A DNA stretch of 64,000 bases, from the NCBI GenBank assembly GCA_963573315.1, contig OY752145.1, positions 434,001-498,000 of the forward strand, given 5' to 3'. The notes under the pieces were generated by a model that saw only the letters and a list, made by a program, of their open reading frames with translations, did not search any database and was not told the DNA's origin. The DNA comes from Entomortierella parvispora. Lineage: Eukaryota > Mortierellomycota > Mortierellomycetes > Mortierellales > Mortierellaceae. Made by a program: the position numbers and the translations under genes. Numbering within the stretch: position 1 is the stretch's first letter; each line of letters starts with the position of its first letter. This document shows, piece by piece, positions 35,680 through 47,699 of this stretch.

Positions 35680-38465
35680 ATGGACACCTCATTCGATCTT
35701 CAACCTCAGCCAGAACTCTGTCAAGATCCCTCTGACAATATCTCGGATCATGTCAATATTCACAACCACTACCATCACCATCAACAGTACCAGCAGCAGC
35801 AGCAGCAACAGTATCAATACCCGCCACCACCTCCTCCATCAGATGCCTCCAACCGACCCCAATATTACCACCCCTGGTCCTCCTCAAATCTGAGCCTCCC
35901 CTCCCTGTCTTCTATGAACTCGCTTTCTTCGCTGTCATCTTTTGATATTGGATCATCGACAAGCACGCTCTTAGGGTCCACCCTACCATATCCGGCCAAT
36001 GCAGCAGGATCATCGACCAACTCTTTGTCTTCTTCGCTGAACGCGTCTTCTTTCGCCTCGTCCTCTTCTTTGGACTCCTTTGCAGCCTCAGGAGCCCTGG
36101 GTGCGTCCTTATCTTTTCCTTTTGTGTGTCCACTCGAGTTTGAAGGGCAACTGCAGAGTTACTTGCTATCTCTCCATGTACGGAAAAGATCCAAGGCCCT
36201 GATTGAGCAATCTATGGCAGATGACTGCCTCATGGTCTTGACCAACCCAGAAAATACAAAGATCTTTGGACCAAAGTTTCGGTGGTGGGTTCGGAAACAC
36301 TTTGTCTACACGACCACGACATCCATTGTTGCCCCTGAAGATGGCAGTGAACCGCAGCAGCAACAACAATGTATTTTGATGGATAGAAAGAATGGAAAGC
36401 CCGTGTGTGTGAAGGAGAAGCTCTACGAGAAGGTAGCCCACTTTCATGAAGCTACAGGACACGGAGGCAGGGACAAGACTTTCAAAGCAGTAAGTTTCTT
36501 TTCCCTTTCTTTGGGCTCTGCACTTTCTTTTTTTTTTACCCCCTCCCAGCGTGCAGACAACAGATGGACCCTTTTCTCTCCCCTCTTCCCCTCCCTGTTC
36601 TCCCTTGTTGACTCGTCCCTCCTCCACCTCCTCCTCTTCTTTCTCCTCTTCTTCCTCTTCTTCCTCCCCCCCATCCGGGTCATGTCGTCCAAGATGCTCA
36701 GTTTGTGAGGGTCTTGTTGGCCAGTCACAGAAGAGAACCACACGAGGGCGGCGGAAAGAGCCGCGCTTTCCTGCTCTCTCTCTCTCTCTCTCTTTCTCTT
36801 GATTTTGAGGGGGCACGGGCCAGTGGGCGCGTCTTTTCGCTGCATGTTGTTTTTGCTTCTGGTCAAATGGCTCGCTCTCCACACCGCTTTTGAGTTCGCT
36901 ATCCTACGACCCCACGTCCCCTTCTCCCGCACCTGGATTTTCCCTCACTTGGCTTACCTACCCAAACATCGTCACTTTGAAAGCGTGCAATGCCCCAGAT
37001 GTGAGCCCTTTTGCCCTGACTGACCCAGTTCACATATCCCTTTTTTTCTTTCTAGATCTCGAGTGCGTATTCGCGCGTTCCGTCTGAGCTCGTTGGTCTT
37101 TTTACAAAAGTGTGTCGTGTCTGTCATGCAAACAGACACCCACCCAAACCTCAAAAAGCGAGTGGAAGGCGTCGGTCCTCTGTGGCGTCAACCATCTCCA
37201 ACAGCTCGGACTCGTCCTACGCCCCGTCTTCCTACCATAGCAACAGCGCTACAGAGTCCGAGGGCAACAATAATAACAGTCATCCTGGTATGAATGGTGG
37301 CACATTCTACACACTCAGCGCTCCGAAACTAGATGCTGGCACGGTCTATTTCCACCCAGGTAGTCATCCTTACACGTACAATCCGACAGGCCAGCCCACA
37401 CAATCGCAGCCCTCTCTGAAGAAGCGGAGCAGTCGATCTCACTTTCAGACACATCAACCCAGGTCTTCGTCCACCTCTTCTCTTCAGTCACAGCACCGTC
37501 CGCCACCTCTTCCGTCATCAGTATCTGGCGGACCCGGGTCAGCGGCGGTTTCTTCCTCCCATCCAACGATTTTGACTCAAAGTCCTGGCGGGATGGTACG
37601 AGCTTTTGGTCCTTCTTCACCACCGATCACTGACTTGGAAGACACGGTTACTACAGCTCATTCGTTCATGGAACCCTCGAACTCACTTTCGATGTTTTCA
37701 AGATTCGAGGACTATTCTAATTATGGATCAACGACAACAGGAGCGGGAAGGATGGGGAATCCAACAGATCTCTCAGTAGCAGGGACTGGGGCTGACGCAA
37801 GCACGCTGTTCTCACCTTTTTCGCTTTACCAGGATGCACACGGTTCACAATACCATCATCAGGACAGCAGTGCACACTACTCTAATTCAACGCTGCCGCC
37901 TCTTCCAGGCACAATGAACACGCCTGTACATCCATTGAGCCAACAACACCAACGCCAACACCTCCAACTAGGATTGTACCAGTCACCACAGCACCCTTTA
38001 GATCTCTCCTTCCCTAATCTGCAATCTTATTACGAGGAAGAGATGGCGGCCGTTTCCTCAGCAGCAGCCGCCACCACCATCGCCACCATCCCTCATGGTG
38101 CGACGGTAGCAGGTATGGAGGACGACAAACAGCGGGAGGCGACCTCGGCCAGAGGTCTGTATGAGGATGACATGGGCGAAAATGTGCAGCCGGTCTCTTG
38201 GTATGGTGGTAATAGAGACATCTCGTATTTCCAACCATCTTCGCCCCAGAGTCGGTTTGATGAACTGACGAGCCACCAATCGATGGGGTTGGCGGCGGTT
38301 GTGGCGGCTGCTTCAGCGGCACACGAGTCCATGGCGTCGACCCTTTTGGACGTGGGTCACCCGACAGCCATGGAAACAGTCGAAGCGGCGTCCTCGCTAC
38401 ACCCTGGCTGTACAACAAGCAGGTTGGAATCGGACGAAGATCTCGATGACAGCTCAACCTCATAG
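35680..38465 (+). CDS. Ser/Gln-rich protein with an integrase-type HHCC zinc-binding module
   Basis: Two exons (35680-36489, 37056-38465) give 739 residues with a phase-0 join. Residues 1-160 are low complexity (His, Gln, Pro, Ser). At 168-293 lies a folded-looking region ending in an HHCC module: H256, H261, C290 and C293, that is HX4HX28CX2C, which fits the N-terminal zinc-binding domain of retroviral and retrotransposon integrases (H2C2). The GHGGRDKT loop resembles that of integrase/transposase-derived host proteins. No DDE catalytic core follows; the rest is Ser/Gln/His-rich and disordered, with an Asp/Glu-rich end. The splice site falls inside the zinc module between H261 and C290. A role in DNA or protein binding is inferred; I do not recognise a named gene. 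Confidence 0.82.
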
Positions 38466-38718
38466 TACACCAACAACGAATAACCCAACTTAAAAACCTA
38501 GACTAAAAAAACACCCCATTATTTTTGGCGCTGATGACGTATTGGTATTCTCGGAGGGGGTTTTTTTGCACACCTGTGGAACTTTGCCGCAGTCACTTTC
38601 GCGCGCCTGCTCGCGACAAGAAAAAAAAAGAGAAAGAGAGGACTGAGAGTCTGCAGTGCGTTGCTCTTTAGGACATTGAACATCACCCCCGCATTTCAAC
38701 ATCAGTCATTCGAGACCA

Positions 38719-38841
38719 ATGGAGTACAAGCAGTTCCTGCAGATTCATCAGTACCAGCTTGCCAGCATCCCCGAGTCGCTCTGGGAGGTAAGGCTCTCCT
38801 TTTTTCTCTTCATTTTTTTGGTGGGGGAGACGCTGGTGTCA

Positions 38842-38873
<32 letters not shown>

Positions 38874-41305
38874 GTTGTTGACCTCTTCCACTAATGGTCT
38901 TCTCTTCTATAGCCTCTTTTCAAGAAGCTCGGAGCAGATCTCTTTGATGCCGGCGAGTTCTTGGAGCTTCACTATGGCGATCCATTAGACAAGTACTCCC
39001 TTCATGTCAAGAAGGAGGGTGGACTCAAGAAGCATGGGTAAACCAGGATATGCCCGATCTATCAATGGAGGACGGTCTATAGAGCTAACATGGTATCCTT
39101 TCACCATTTTGTTCTTTTTATATGCGTCTTTTTGTAAAAACCAGCGACATCTTTTTGGTCGATCACGCCTGGACGACCAAGCCCGAGACGTCGCGTGCCC
39201 AGCTTTTGGATAACCCTCAGTTGGTGGAGCGCTTGACCTCGATGATGGACATTTCTGTTGAGGCCGAGGAAGAGGAAGAGGAGCAGCATCATGAGCCTCA
39301 GGAGGGTGATGAGGTTGTCAGCAACTTCCCAGATATGGAGGTCGATGAGGATATGGTTGCCTTGGTGGCCAAGCAGGGTGATGTTTCGGAGCATCGTGCC
39401 AAGATTGCCCTTCAGAACGAGAAGGGAGATGTCATCTCTGCTTTGATGGTAACATACGGGTCTGATGAAGGCAATAGAGCGAGCCGGAGAAAACTTTTGG
39501 CTAACGTTGATCTCGTCTTTTTCTTATGAATGCAGTCGTTGACCTTGCACCCTGATCATGATGCCAAGGGTCTCAAGAACCTCGAGGAGGCCATCGGTGG
39601 ACAAGTCAAGAGTGCGTCTACTTTTCAGCTGCTATGTTGGATCTTTATCTCGTTCGCTGACCACCCTCTAACGCGTATCTGTTTATTCTTGCGTTCAATA
39701 GGAGACAAGGAAGCCAAGGCTGCGGAAAAGAAGAAGCAGGACACTGTCAACAAGATCATGTCCGAGATGTGGAAGTACAGCCAGACCTATGAGTATGCCG
39801 TTGTCGATCCCTCAGGACAGACCAAGAAGGAGAGCGCCTGGTGTAGGTGTCTACTGTGCCTTTTTTTGAGAAATTCTGGTATGGTTCTTGGTTTGACCCT
39901 GTTCTAACCTTTGCGGATTAAAATAATAGACATCATGGACGAGGTCGGATCCTCTATGGCTCACTCGGATGCTCCCAACTGCGTCTGCGCTCCCTTCATC
40001 TATGTTGGACGCGGCACCGTCTCTTACAGCATCATCTATCCAATCGCAGACATTGCCAAGGGTGGTGCCTTGACGCGTGATTTTGTCCCCGCCGATATCA
40101 AGGATCCCCTTGACCGCAAGGCCTACCTCCAGATTTTTAACAATGAGGAAGATGCCGCCGAGTTGATTGCCGTTTATGAATCGGACAAGATCGAGGATAA
40201 CGAAGTCAAGCCCTTTGACCAGCCCTTCACTAAGACTCTCACCAACGCTCGCCAACAAAAGAAGGTGGGATCGCGCAAGTTGCGTCTTTACACGACTACA
40301 GAGTGGGTTGCCACCAACTGTAAGCTCGAGAATGTCGAGTTGGTCGATTCGGAAGATCAGGCCGACTTGATTTGGTTCAGCCAGGACTTCAAGGATTTCA
40401 ACAAGCTCACCAAGGGCCAGAAGATCAACCAGTTTGAGAACGAGTCGTGTGTGACGTTCAAGCAGAACCTGGCGTCGTTGGTTAAGGCGGCTTACGGTCA
40501 GGTCCCTTGGAGCTCGACCACTTACAACCTGACGACGGAACTGGCTCCATTTGTGGGCCATTACCTCTGGAACGAACAACATGAGCACCGCAACTTGTGG
40601 ATTTGCAAGCCCTGGAACTTGGCACGCGGGCTGCAGATCACGATTCAGGATGAGTTGGCTCCTTTGGTTCGCTTGCGCGATACCGGACCAAAGATTGCTC
40701 AGGAGTATATCCAGACTCCAGTCTTGTACGAGGGCCGCAAGTTCGATCTGCGCTACATTGTTTTGTTGAAGGCGACGCACAAGGTTGAAGGCGATCCCAG
40801 CCAGGGATACGAATTCCAGGTCATGGTGTACAAGATGTTCTGGATCCGACTCGCAAACCAGCCCTTTGAGCTCGAGGACTTTGACAACTACGAGAAGCAC
40901 TTTACGGTGATGAACTATGGCAACTACAACCTGACTCAGTTGTTGTACACACAGTTCATTGAGAACTTTGAGAAGGAGCATGCGGACAAGAAGAAGTGGA
41001 GCGAGATCCAGGCTGACATCAACGAGGCCATCAAGTCCATCTTTGCGGCCGCAGTCGTGAAGCCCCAGCCTCAGGGATTGGGAGGCCAGGACAAGACCCA
41101 TCCTTATGAGGCCTTCTCGGTCTATGGCATCGATGTGATGCTCAAGGACGATGTTTGCCAACCCGTGGTGGTCGAGGTCAACTTCTCACCAGATTGCACC
41201 CGCGCTTGTAAATACGATCCCGAGTTTTTGAACAACATTCTGACTGTTGTGGACCCCCGCGCCGGCAACTTGGACAAGGCTCTTGAGGCCTTCAACGTGT
41301 TGTAA
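38719..41305 (+). CDS. Tubulin-tyrosine-ligase-like protein, TTLL12 type, with UBA-like segment
   Basis: Six exons (38719-38787, 38913-39037, 39145-39448, 39536-39611, 39702-39842, 39930-41305) give 696 residues, all phases matching. The N-terminus (1-100) matches TTLL12 (FLQIHQYQLASIPESLW, FLVDHAWT). An acidic loop is followed at about 132-170 by EDMVALVAKQGDVSEHRAKI and ISALMSLT, which resembles the UBA domains of NAC-alpha and HYPK. The ATP-grasp TTL domain follows (about 360-690) with WICKPWNLARGLQ, FDLRYIVLL and the C-terminal EVNFSPDC motif. TTLL12 is the divergent member of the tubulin ligase family and may not modify tubulin. AATAAA lies at 41351. Family is firm; the UBA call is by eye. 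Confidence 0.9.
38846..38873 (+). repeat. T28 homopolymer in intron 1 of the TTLL12-like gene
   Basis: 28 T in a row inside the 125-nt first intron, 40 nt before its acceptor. Confidence 0.85.
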
Positions 41306-41533
41306 AGGAGAATTTTTCCATTCATCAAGACCCTTTTCTTTTTTTCACACAATAAAATCATACAAATCATCATTCAAAACCAAAAGGAAAAGAATAATAG
41401 TACTTTTTGTATTATGAGAGGGGGATAAGTGTAGTTGCTGTTCTGAAAAAAAAAAGAGAGTGGATGGGGTGTGCTACCCGGGAAGACAAAAGAGGAAGTT
41501 CGGGAAAGAGCGCGTTCTGCCGACGACTTTCAT

Positions 41534-42969
41534 TTACATCTCCAAAAGGGTTCCAAAGATCTATTTTCACACGGGCAGAATAAAGAACGTGGATTGATAA
41601 GTTAATGTGAGGGACAATCACCTTCTGCTCCACAAGTACTCCTTTTCTTCCATGTGTTCGGTCTCCGTCCGAGCGGAAGAAATATGAAAAAAAAACTTAC
41701 CCGATCCCAGACTTTGGAGGTAATGCCGTAGCCGAGATCCGCCTGCTTGTAGTGATGCTTGAAATGGTACGACTTCATCTCCTTGAGATGCTGGACTTTG
41801 TGTGCAGAGTGATGAAGCGAGTAATGGACCATATCGTAACAGATATAACCAAAGTACGTGCCCGCCATCAACGCATCTGCACGGTGGCTCTCAAACAATA
41901 CGTGCGCCAGCAGGTACAATGGAGACCCGATCACGATCGTCAACACGGGAGGCATCACCAAGCGCAGTCTATTACCGTCAAAAGAGATAACGCGCAAAAG
42001 AGATCAGTTCTCTCATCGAATCAAACCTGCACCTACTCTTGGGAATGTATTCAAAACAGGACAAACAAAAGTGGGGCAAGGCAACAAAGAGACTGACACA
42101 CACAAAAAAAAAAATCATGCCACAAAAATATTTTTCAAAACGTACCTGTCCATTGGCAAGTAATGGTGAATACCATGGAGCAAAAAGTGAGCCACGTTCG
42201 AATAGGTACTATCCGGCAACAAGTCATCGACATGGAACAGGAACCGATGGATCGTGTATTCCGCCAGGGTCCAGACAAAGATTCCCGTGACGAACGTCCA
42301 CCCGGCCTTTTCCTTTGACAATGCGCCAGCAGTCTCTCCTCCCTGAATGGACCATGAAAAGATCAAAGCCACCACGGGCAACCACAAGACCGGAACCAAC
42401 CACCAAGGGGTGCGGGAAAAGATCTCCAAGAAATCCGATTCAAAGACCCGAGCCGAGTAAGGCAAATGACGCGGGATATGCACCTGCTTCATGTAAAAAT
42501 CCTTTGAGTAGTTGGCCTTCCAGAGTTGGTACAACAAGGGTTGGCTCAGATCCAAGAACTTTTCCTTCTTGTCCGCTTGGATATCTGTCTTCAACGAATC
42601 CGTGTCGTCCTCGTTGACATTGGTGATCATTTCCTTGCCATTCTTTGATAATGATGATGGTAGTGATGCTCCTCCTGATGATGCCTTGCCGTCCTTCTTG
42701 GAGCCGTTGCTGCCGCTGTTCTCCAAACGTCCGACCAACAGTTCGTCCAACATCTCGTATGCTCCCTCGGAATGAAGATGCTCTAGCTCATCCTTCATCA
42801 ATGCCGTAATGTCCTCGCCAGCATGGTCCAAGATAAATTCTTCTCCACCGGGATGGTCCTGGACAAAGTCAGAGACATTGTAGACCTTTTGGTTGTGAAT
42901 GACCCAGCAGTCATCGGCCTTGCGATGTTTGGCCACCTCGGCCAAACTATAGACTTTGTCGGTGGTCAT
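41534..42969 (-). CDS. SCS7: Fatty acid 2-hydroxylase (Scs7/FA2H)
   Basis: ER enzyme that 2-hydroxylates the N-acyl chain of ceramides using cytochrome b5-delivered electrons. Three exons (42969-42146, 41968-41701, 41560-41534) give 372 residues. A cytochrome b5 domain fills residues 8-85 with the haem ligand in HPGG and the second His in the HLHSEG segment. A polar linker precedes the membrane-bound di-iron hydroxylase with its His clusters: HRFLFH, HFLLHGIHH, HYSLHH and HFKHH. The last exon codes for only eight residues (IFGTLLEM), completing the conserved TSKVWDR-IFGT motif. An in-frame ATG further upstream (43224) was not used because family members start near MTTDKVYS. It is convergent with the TTLL12-like gene. 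Identification is firm. Confidence 0.95.
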
Positions 42970-43906
42970 CTTGAGCTCTCGGGGGTTTTCTTCTTTTGAG
43001 ATTTGCTCGGGAAGGATGTCTCTGTTGCGGATGGAGAGATGAAGGAAGACAAGTTGAAGATGATGATGGAGGCAAAGACGGACAAGGTGGAAGGAAAGAA
43101 GAAAAAAAAAAGGGGGGGGGACGAGTTCTTTGAAAAGTTTTTGTTCTGTGACCAGAAGAGTCTCCAAAATCAGATAAGCTTCTTTTTGGCACCTACAACC
43201 TGCACAGAGTCCACGTGACCGCAAGCTATGCTTGGAGCGCTATGCTTGGCAACAGTCGTTCCCGGGTGGATACCCTCTGCCAGCCACATTCAGTCGGTAA
43301 GAAACTTGGAAAGAGGGATTTATTGTACAGCCACCCGCCAGGTTATTAATCAAGAAGAAGAAGAGAAAAAAAAGGGCGAAAGAAACAAGGTGATCAGGAT
43401 TCGACGGCAAGGTCCAGGACGCTCAAAATGAAAAGAAACATGGGAGGAGCGGGTTCATCCTGTCTGATGTAGTCTCCTAGTCCTCCTCACGGGTCTTCCT
43501 CGATCAGGTCAGCCCCGTATCTTTTTGGTTCCTTGTCCATGGTCAGAAATAGCCTTGAATTCGATCGTTCCTGTTCGAGTCTGTACTCCATTTCTTTTTT
43601 TTCCCTCCTTCTTTCCAAAATTCGTTTCGCCTTGACGGAATGGTAACTTGAGTGTGTAGTGTGGTGTGGGATGTGTTGATGAGTTTGATGTTTGGTGATA
43701 ATGTTGATATAGACTTGTTTTTTTCTGTTGTAATTGCAATTGTTGGGTTGTTTCCTTTTGTCCATTGAGGGGCCAGATCCTGATTTTTCATCAACTCAGA
43801 CTGACGAAACTTCTTCGCGACAAGCAAAAACGTAAACGCCAGGTGGTGTTGACGGTCCCGGTCGCCCCAATGTTCCAGCGTGAAAGTCCCTTAGCAATGA
43901 AAACTT
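42970..43906. other. Intergenic region between FA2H start and RPB12 stop
   Basis: 937 bp holding the FA2H leader and promoter (43000-43200, GA-rich on the plus strand) and the RPB12 3' UTR. Short ORFs are low-complexity. No gene seen. Confidence 0.55.
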
Positions 43907-44363
43907 TTAACGAGCCTCGAATTGGACCACTAGAATACAAACAGAGGAGAGAAAGTCAGCATTGTTTCTTTTGGTTGATCATATCTTGACCTCACAGTTG
44001 GACGCAGCTGTCAAAACATTTGGCGCAGCAGTTTGCTTGCTTGTTTCCGTGCTGGTACAGAGCGAATATTGCATCGCGTCTCTGGTCTCAATAACATTGC
44101 ATAGAAAAAGCCATTCCTTTTTTTTCCTCCATCCATGAGACTCATCAAGACGGAAAACTGAAAGTAAATGAGATGAAGGTGGGGATACAATAGAGGGAGG
44201 ACGTACTTCTCTTGGTGCGCTTCTTGTACATGATACGGTAACCACACTCTTTGCAACGGATGGGCTCCTTGGGCTTGATTTCGTTTTCAGAACCACATTC
44301 AGCGCAGATATAGGTCATGGCAGCCGCGGCGGGCTTGGGTGGTGCGGCTGATTGATAGTTCAT
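43907..44363 (-). CDS. RPB12: RNA polymerases I, II and III shared subunit Rpb12 (RPABC4)
   Basis: Small zinc-ribbon subunit common to all three nuclear RNA polymerases. Two exons (44363-44207, 43929-43907) give 59 residues. Exon 1 codes for a short Ala/Pro-rich start and the zinc ribbon CAEC...CKEC with the [12 protein letters not shown] core. The terminal coding exon is 23 nt and supplies MVQFEAR, the invariant C-terminus that anchors the subunit; without this tiny exon the protein would lack it. Intron length 277 nt. Identification is firm. Confidence 0.95.
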
Positions 44364-44637
44364 GGTGGTTGTGCGAAAGCGGCGAGATGATGGCAATGAG
44401 AGAAGAACAAAAGAATGAATGGACGATGGTTGCTCTTGTGTTGTTGATATTTTTTTCCCTGTCCCTCAACCATGAAAAAATTTGCCAAGCCACCGGTAGA
44501 TCGGCGTTCTTTTTTTTTTTTTTTTTTGTTTTTTCTTGGAGTTTAGGATGAAGCACATAAAAGAGTCGTCGCGGATATTCCTGTTTTCATGAGCTGGGAG
44601 GGCACCCACAGGTGGGATGGGAAGCATATAATCTTAT

Positions 44638-47419
44638 CTAATAGTCATTTCCGAGACTGTTGCCATGGGCTTGGGTAGAAATCATTTCGTTCACTGTCCT
44701 CTGGAGAATGTTCCAGTCCTCTGCGCGCGGCGTAGCCATCTATATTGCAACGTCATAGGATCCGATTGGATTGTTAGGCGAATCTGTGAAAAGGGATGAA
44801 CAATTCTTCATGGACCAGGGAAAAAAATGTCGCAGCTTTACCTCTCCAATATCATAGACGTAAACATGGCCGTCGCTCGATCCAATGGCGGCATGTCGGC
44901 CATCCTTGCTCCAGCTAAGCTTGTTCAAGGCCTTACCAGCGCCTACAATGGTACTCATCACTGGTACCTCCGTATCCATGTTCAAGTTCCACACATCAAA
45001 CTTTCCACTGCCCTCAACCGTTCCAAAGATCGCAGGATGAGAAGGAGACCACTTCACATCATAAACATAGTCATCTGCAGTCTCAAAAGAGTAAAGTGGA
45101 AGCACCACGGCGTTGTCTGGAGTCGCTGGCTTTGGATGTGTTCTCTTACGCCACAACTTCACAGTCCAATCCACAGAGCAGGTCAGGTAAAGGTCTGAAA
45201 AGTCCATGGGTCCGAATAGTGGATGGAAGTGGAGACCTGTGATCGGTGCGAAATGACCCTTGTACGAGTACGCAGTGTTGATGCCCGCTTGGCTATAAAT
45301 ATCCAAAGTGAAAGAGAATTAAAATCTAGATATTCTACACAATTGAATAACAAAGGTATCAACACGAACCTTCCAGCTCTGGCATATCGGTTAGCTTGGT
45401 ATACACTGCCTTCTTCAGTACCAACCCAGAAGGAATTTGTCTCGCCATCAGGAAAGCCCATGGTGGTTACAGCAACCTCGTCCGTGATAGTGTGGGAAGG
45501 GTACTCGAGTGACAAGGTCTCTTGGGGTTGTGCCAACATATCCAATTGCCACGAGCACATGGTCCCGTCTGTGCTCACACTGATGAGGTTGTGTGCGTTC
45601 TGCGTTCCGACCATGTCCAACGCGTACACAGGGTGAGTATGACCACCGACCGAAAGATGAGTCTTGAGCACAGGCAATGACTTTGCCCGAGTGTCCCAGA
45701 GCAGAATTTGGCCCGAGTATGTGCCTCCAATCACCAAATTAGGATGAAAGTCAGAGAAACGAACTGTGAGAACATCCGACTGTGAGTGGAAAACAAACTC
45801 TGGACGATCTGCCAAGTGGATATTCCAGACGCACACGATGCCATCGGGTTCATTGACTGCGAGAGGGTTCTTGTTGTAAGAGGAGACAATTAGCTCTGGG
45901 TGCTATAAACGGTGTGAATGTTGAATTTTAGTAAGTGAATTGCTTCTCATTCTTTGTTTTTTTTTTGAGGTTTAAAGGTTTTACCTTGGTCGACCAACCC
46001 ACATCGGTCACAGAGCGGTTCTTGGACCAGCGTTCATCATGGAAAGAGCACACCAGCCTCATCCTGTTACCATGAACGGCTTCGCTAGAGGGCGAGCAGC
46101 AGATCGGAATAGTCGTAGAAGATTAGTCTTAGTACGCGCCCTTTGCAACTACCAGTCCATAAAGAAATATAATCTTACGTGGTGTCATCCAAACCGAGGG
46201 TATAATCTTTCATAAAGTCATATCTTTCACTCATTGCGCGCTCCAAGATCTTAGAGGAGTGATCTAAAAACTCGACAAAATCGGCCGAATGCAAGATGGT
46301 CTTGCGCTCCTCGTCGGTGAGCTCTAAACCAATTACAGGTGGATGAAAAGCAAGTGTCAGCATCATGATCTGACACAAAATCGGCGCTCTGCAAGGAACT
46401 GTCGGGTGTTGAGTGCTAAGAGTTGAGAGAGAGTGGTGGATGGATGGATTTCGTACCAGGCAATTCCTGAGGAACCACTGCTTCTGCCTCCAGTCTTTCA
46501 GCCTCGAGAAGTTCAAGTCGGAGTGCTTCCTCCTTGGCAAACTCTTCCTTAATCTGCTCCCTCAGCTCATCTGCAGTCGGTCCCTGTGGCTCAAACGAGC
46601 CCTGAACAGTCTGAACCTCTTTGTTGTAGACGACGCGTTCCTAAAGAAGGGGCAGTTTTTGAAGGTTCATTTCGGGTGAACATTGATTTTGAATAATGGC
46701 CACGTCCGTTGGACATCATATCCATACCTTGGGAGGAATATCAAAGACAACAGCCTCTACGGACCTGAACTCTGGAATGATTCGTCCTCCAAGCGGCAAT
46801 CCTGGGAGTGCCGAAGAGCTGTTTGGATATAGCGAACCGTGAGCACATCATGTCACTAGTCCAAGCACATCTGCTTTACACAAGATGCAGCTGTAATGTA
46901 GCAGCACATTTCTCGCTTACCTTGAGTTATAAGGTGGGGGGGACATGACGGCGGTGCTCGAGTTATCCCTTTCAGAAGCAGTATCTGAACTTCCATCAAT
47001 GGTCAATGTGGGGGTCGAGGGACGCTCACCCAGCACGGCAGTGACCAAGTCGTCGATCTGACGGCGCGCAACCGTGCTTCCTGCAGCCGCGGCCTATAAC
47101 AACAGAGAAAGTGTAACCCACAGGAGGTTTGCTTTAGTGTCGTTCGTTCACTGCCTCGTGTCAGGAGACAAAAAAAATGCGGTCGTCGCCTTGTCTTGAC
47201 CGAAATGCTCCTCGTGACAGCGACAGTTCAAGGAGTTTCAATAAGCGTGTGGGCAGACAGACAGACAGACGCTGTAGGCATGCAATGCATGCGCTTTGTA
47301 CGTACATCGTTACTCTCTTGCTGCTGTGTCGCTAAGAGCTGTCGATTCCTCTCCTCGCGCGCCCTTCTGAGTTCTGCGAGCTTGAGTCGTTTTATTTCCA
47401 GTTCCTGTCGGCGCTCCAT
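44638..47419 (-). CDS. Cytoplasmic dynein intermediate chain
   Basis: WD40 scaffold subunit of the dynein motor, linking heavy chain, light chains and dynactin. The start at 47419 gives a charged helical N-terminus (MERRQELEIKRLKLAELRRA) that in the family binds p150-dynactin. A Ser/Thr-rich region, the VVYNKEVQTVQG segment (light-chain-binding region) and an acidic helix (44-47 kb side: ELREQIKEEFAKEEALRLE) follow. The linker DFVEFLDHSSKILERAMSE is diagnostic of dynein intermediate chains. The seven-blade WD40 region spans about 46010-44842 (for example WSTKHPELIVSSYNKNP, GIVCVWNIH, LWDTRAK). The final exon (44739-44638) encodes MATPRAEDWNILQRTVNEM, matching the family's C-terminus, and is reached by a TATAG acceptor. 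At least eight introns, one carrying a CAGA repeat. Identification is firm. Confidence 0.93.
47253..47271. repeat. (CAGA)n tetranucleotide repeat in a dynein intermediate chain intron
   Basis: Four tandem CAGA units in the first intron. Confidence 0.75.
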
Positions 47420-47619
47420 GATGTGTTTGTCTTTTGAGTTTCAACTGAAGAATGATGAGACTTTGATGGGAGATGATGAATTGCAAAGAACGCGTATTGT
47501 TGCTGCTCCAGTTTGAAAATGCGGGTTATATATCCTTGGGCCGTAAAATGATGAGTGGAAGGGAAGGACCGAAAGGATGAAATGGGACAAGAGAAGAAAC
47601 AATTAACGGAGTGAAGAGC

Positions 47620-47642
47620 AAAAAAAAAAAAAAAAAAAAAAA
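47620..47642. repeat. A23 homopolymer between the dynein intermediate chain and ATG6 genes
   Basis: 23 A on the plus strand, poly-T on the sense strand of the dynein gene, about 200 nt upstream of its start. Confidence 0.85.
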
Positions 47643-47699
47643 GAACCTTTGAAGACCCAAAAATCAGGCACCAAGTCACACGGAGGATATGATTTATTC

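Noticed and set aside
39851-41161. 436-codon ORF on the minus strand
   Set aside because: Antisense shadow of the TTLL12-like last exon; the plus-strand frame has clear homology and matching splice phases.
42970-43224. Upstream in-frame start for FA2H at 43224
   Set aside because: The extension is low complexity and family members start just before the cytochrome b5 domain.
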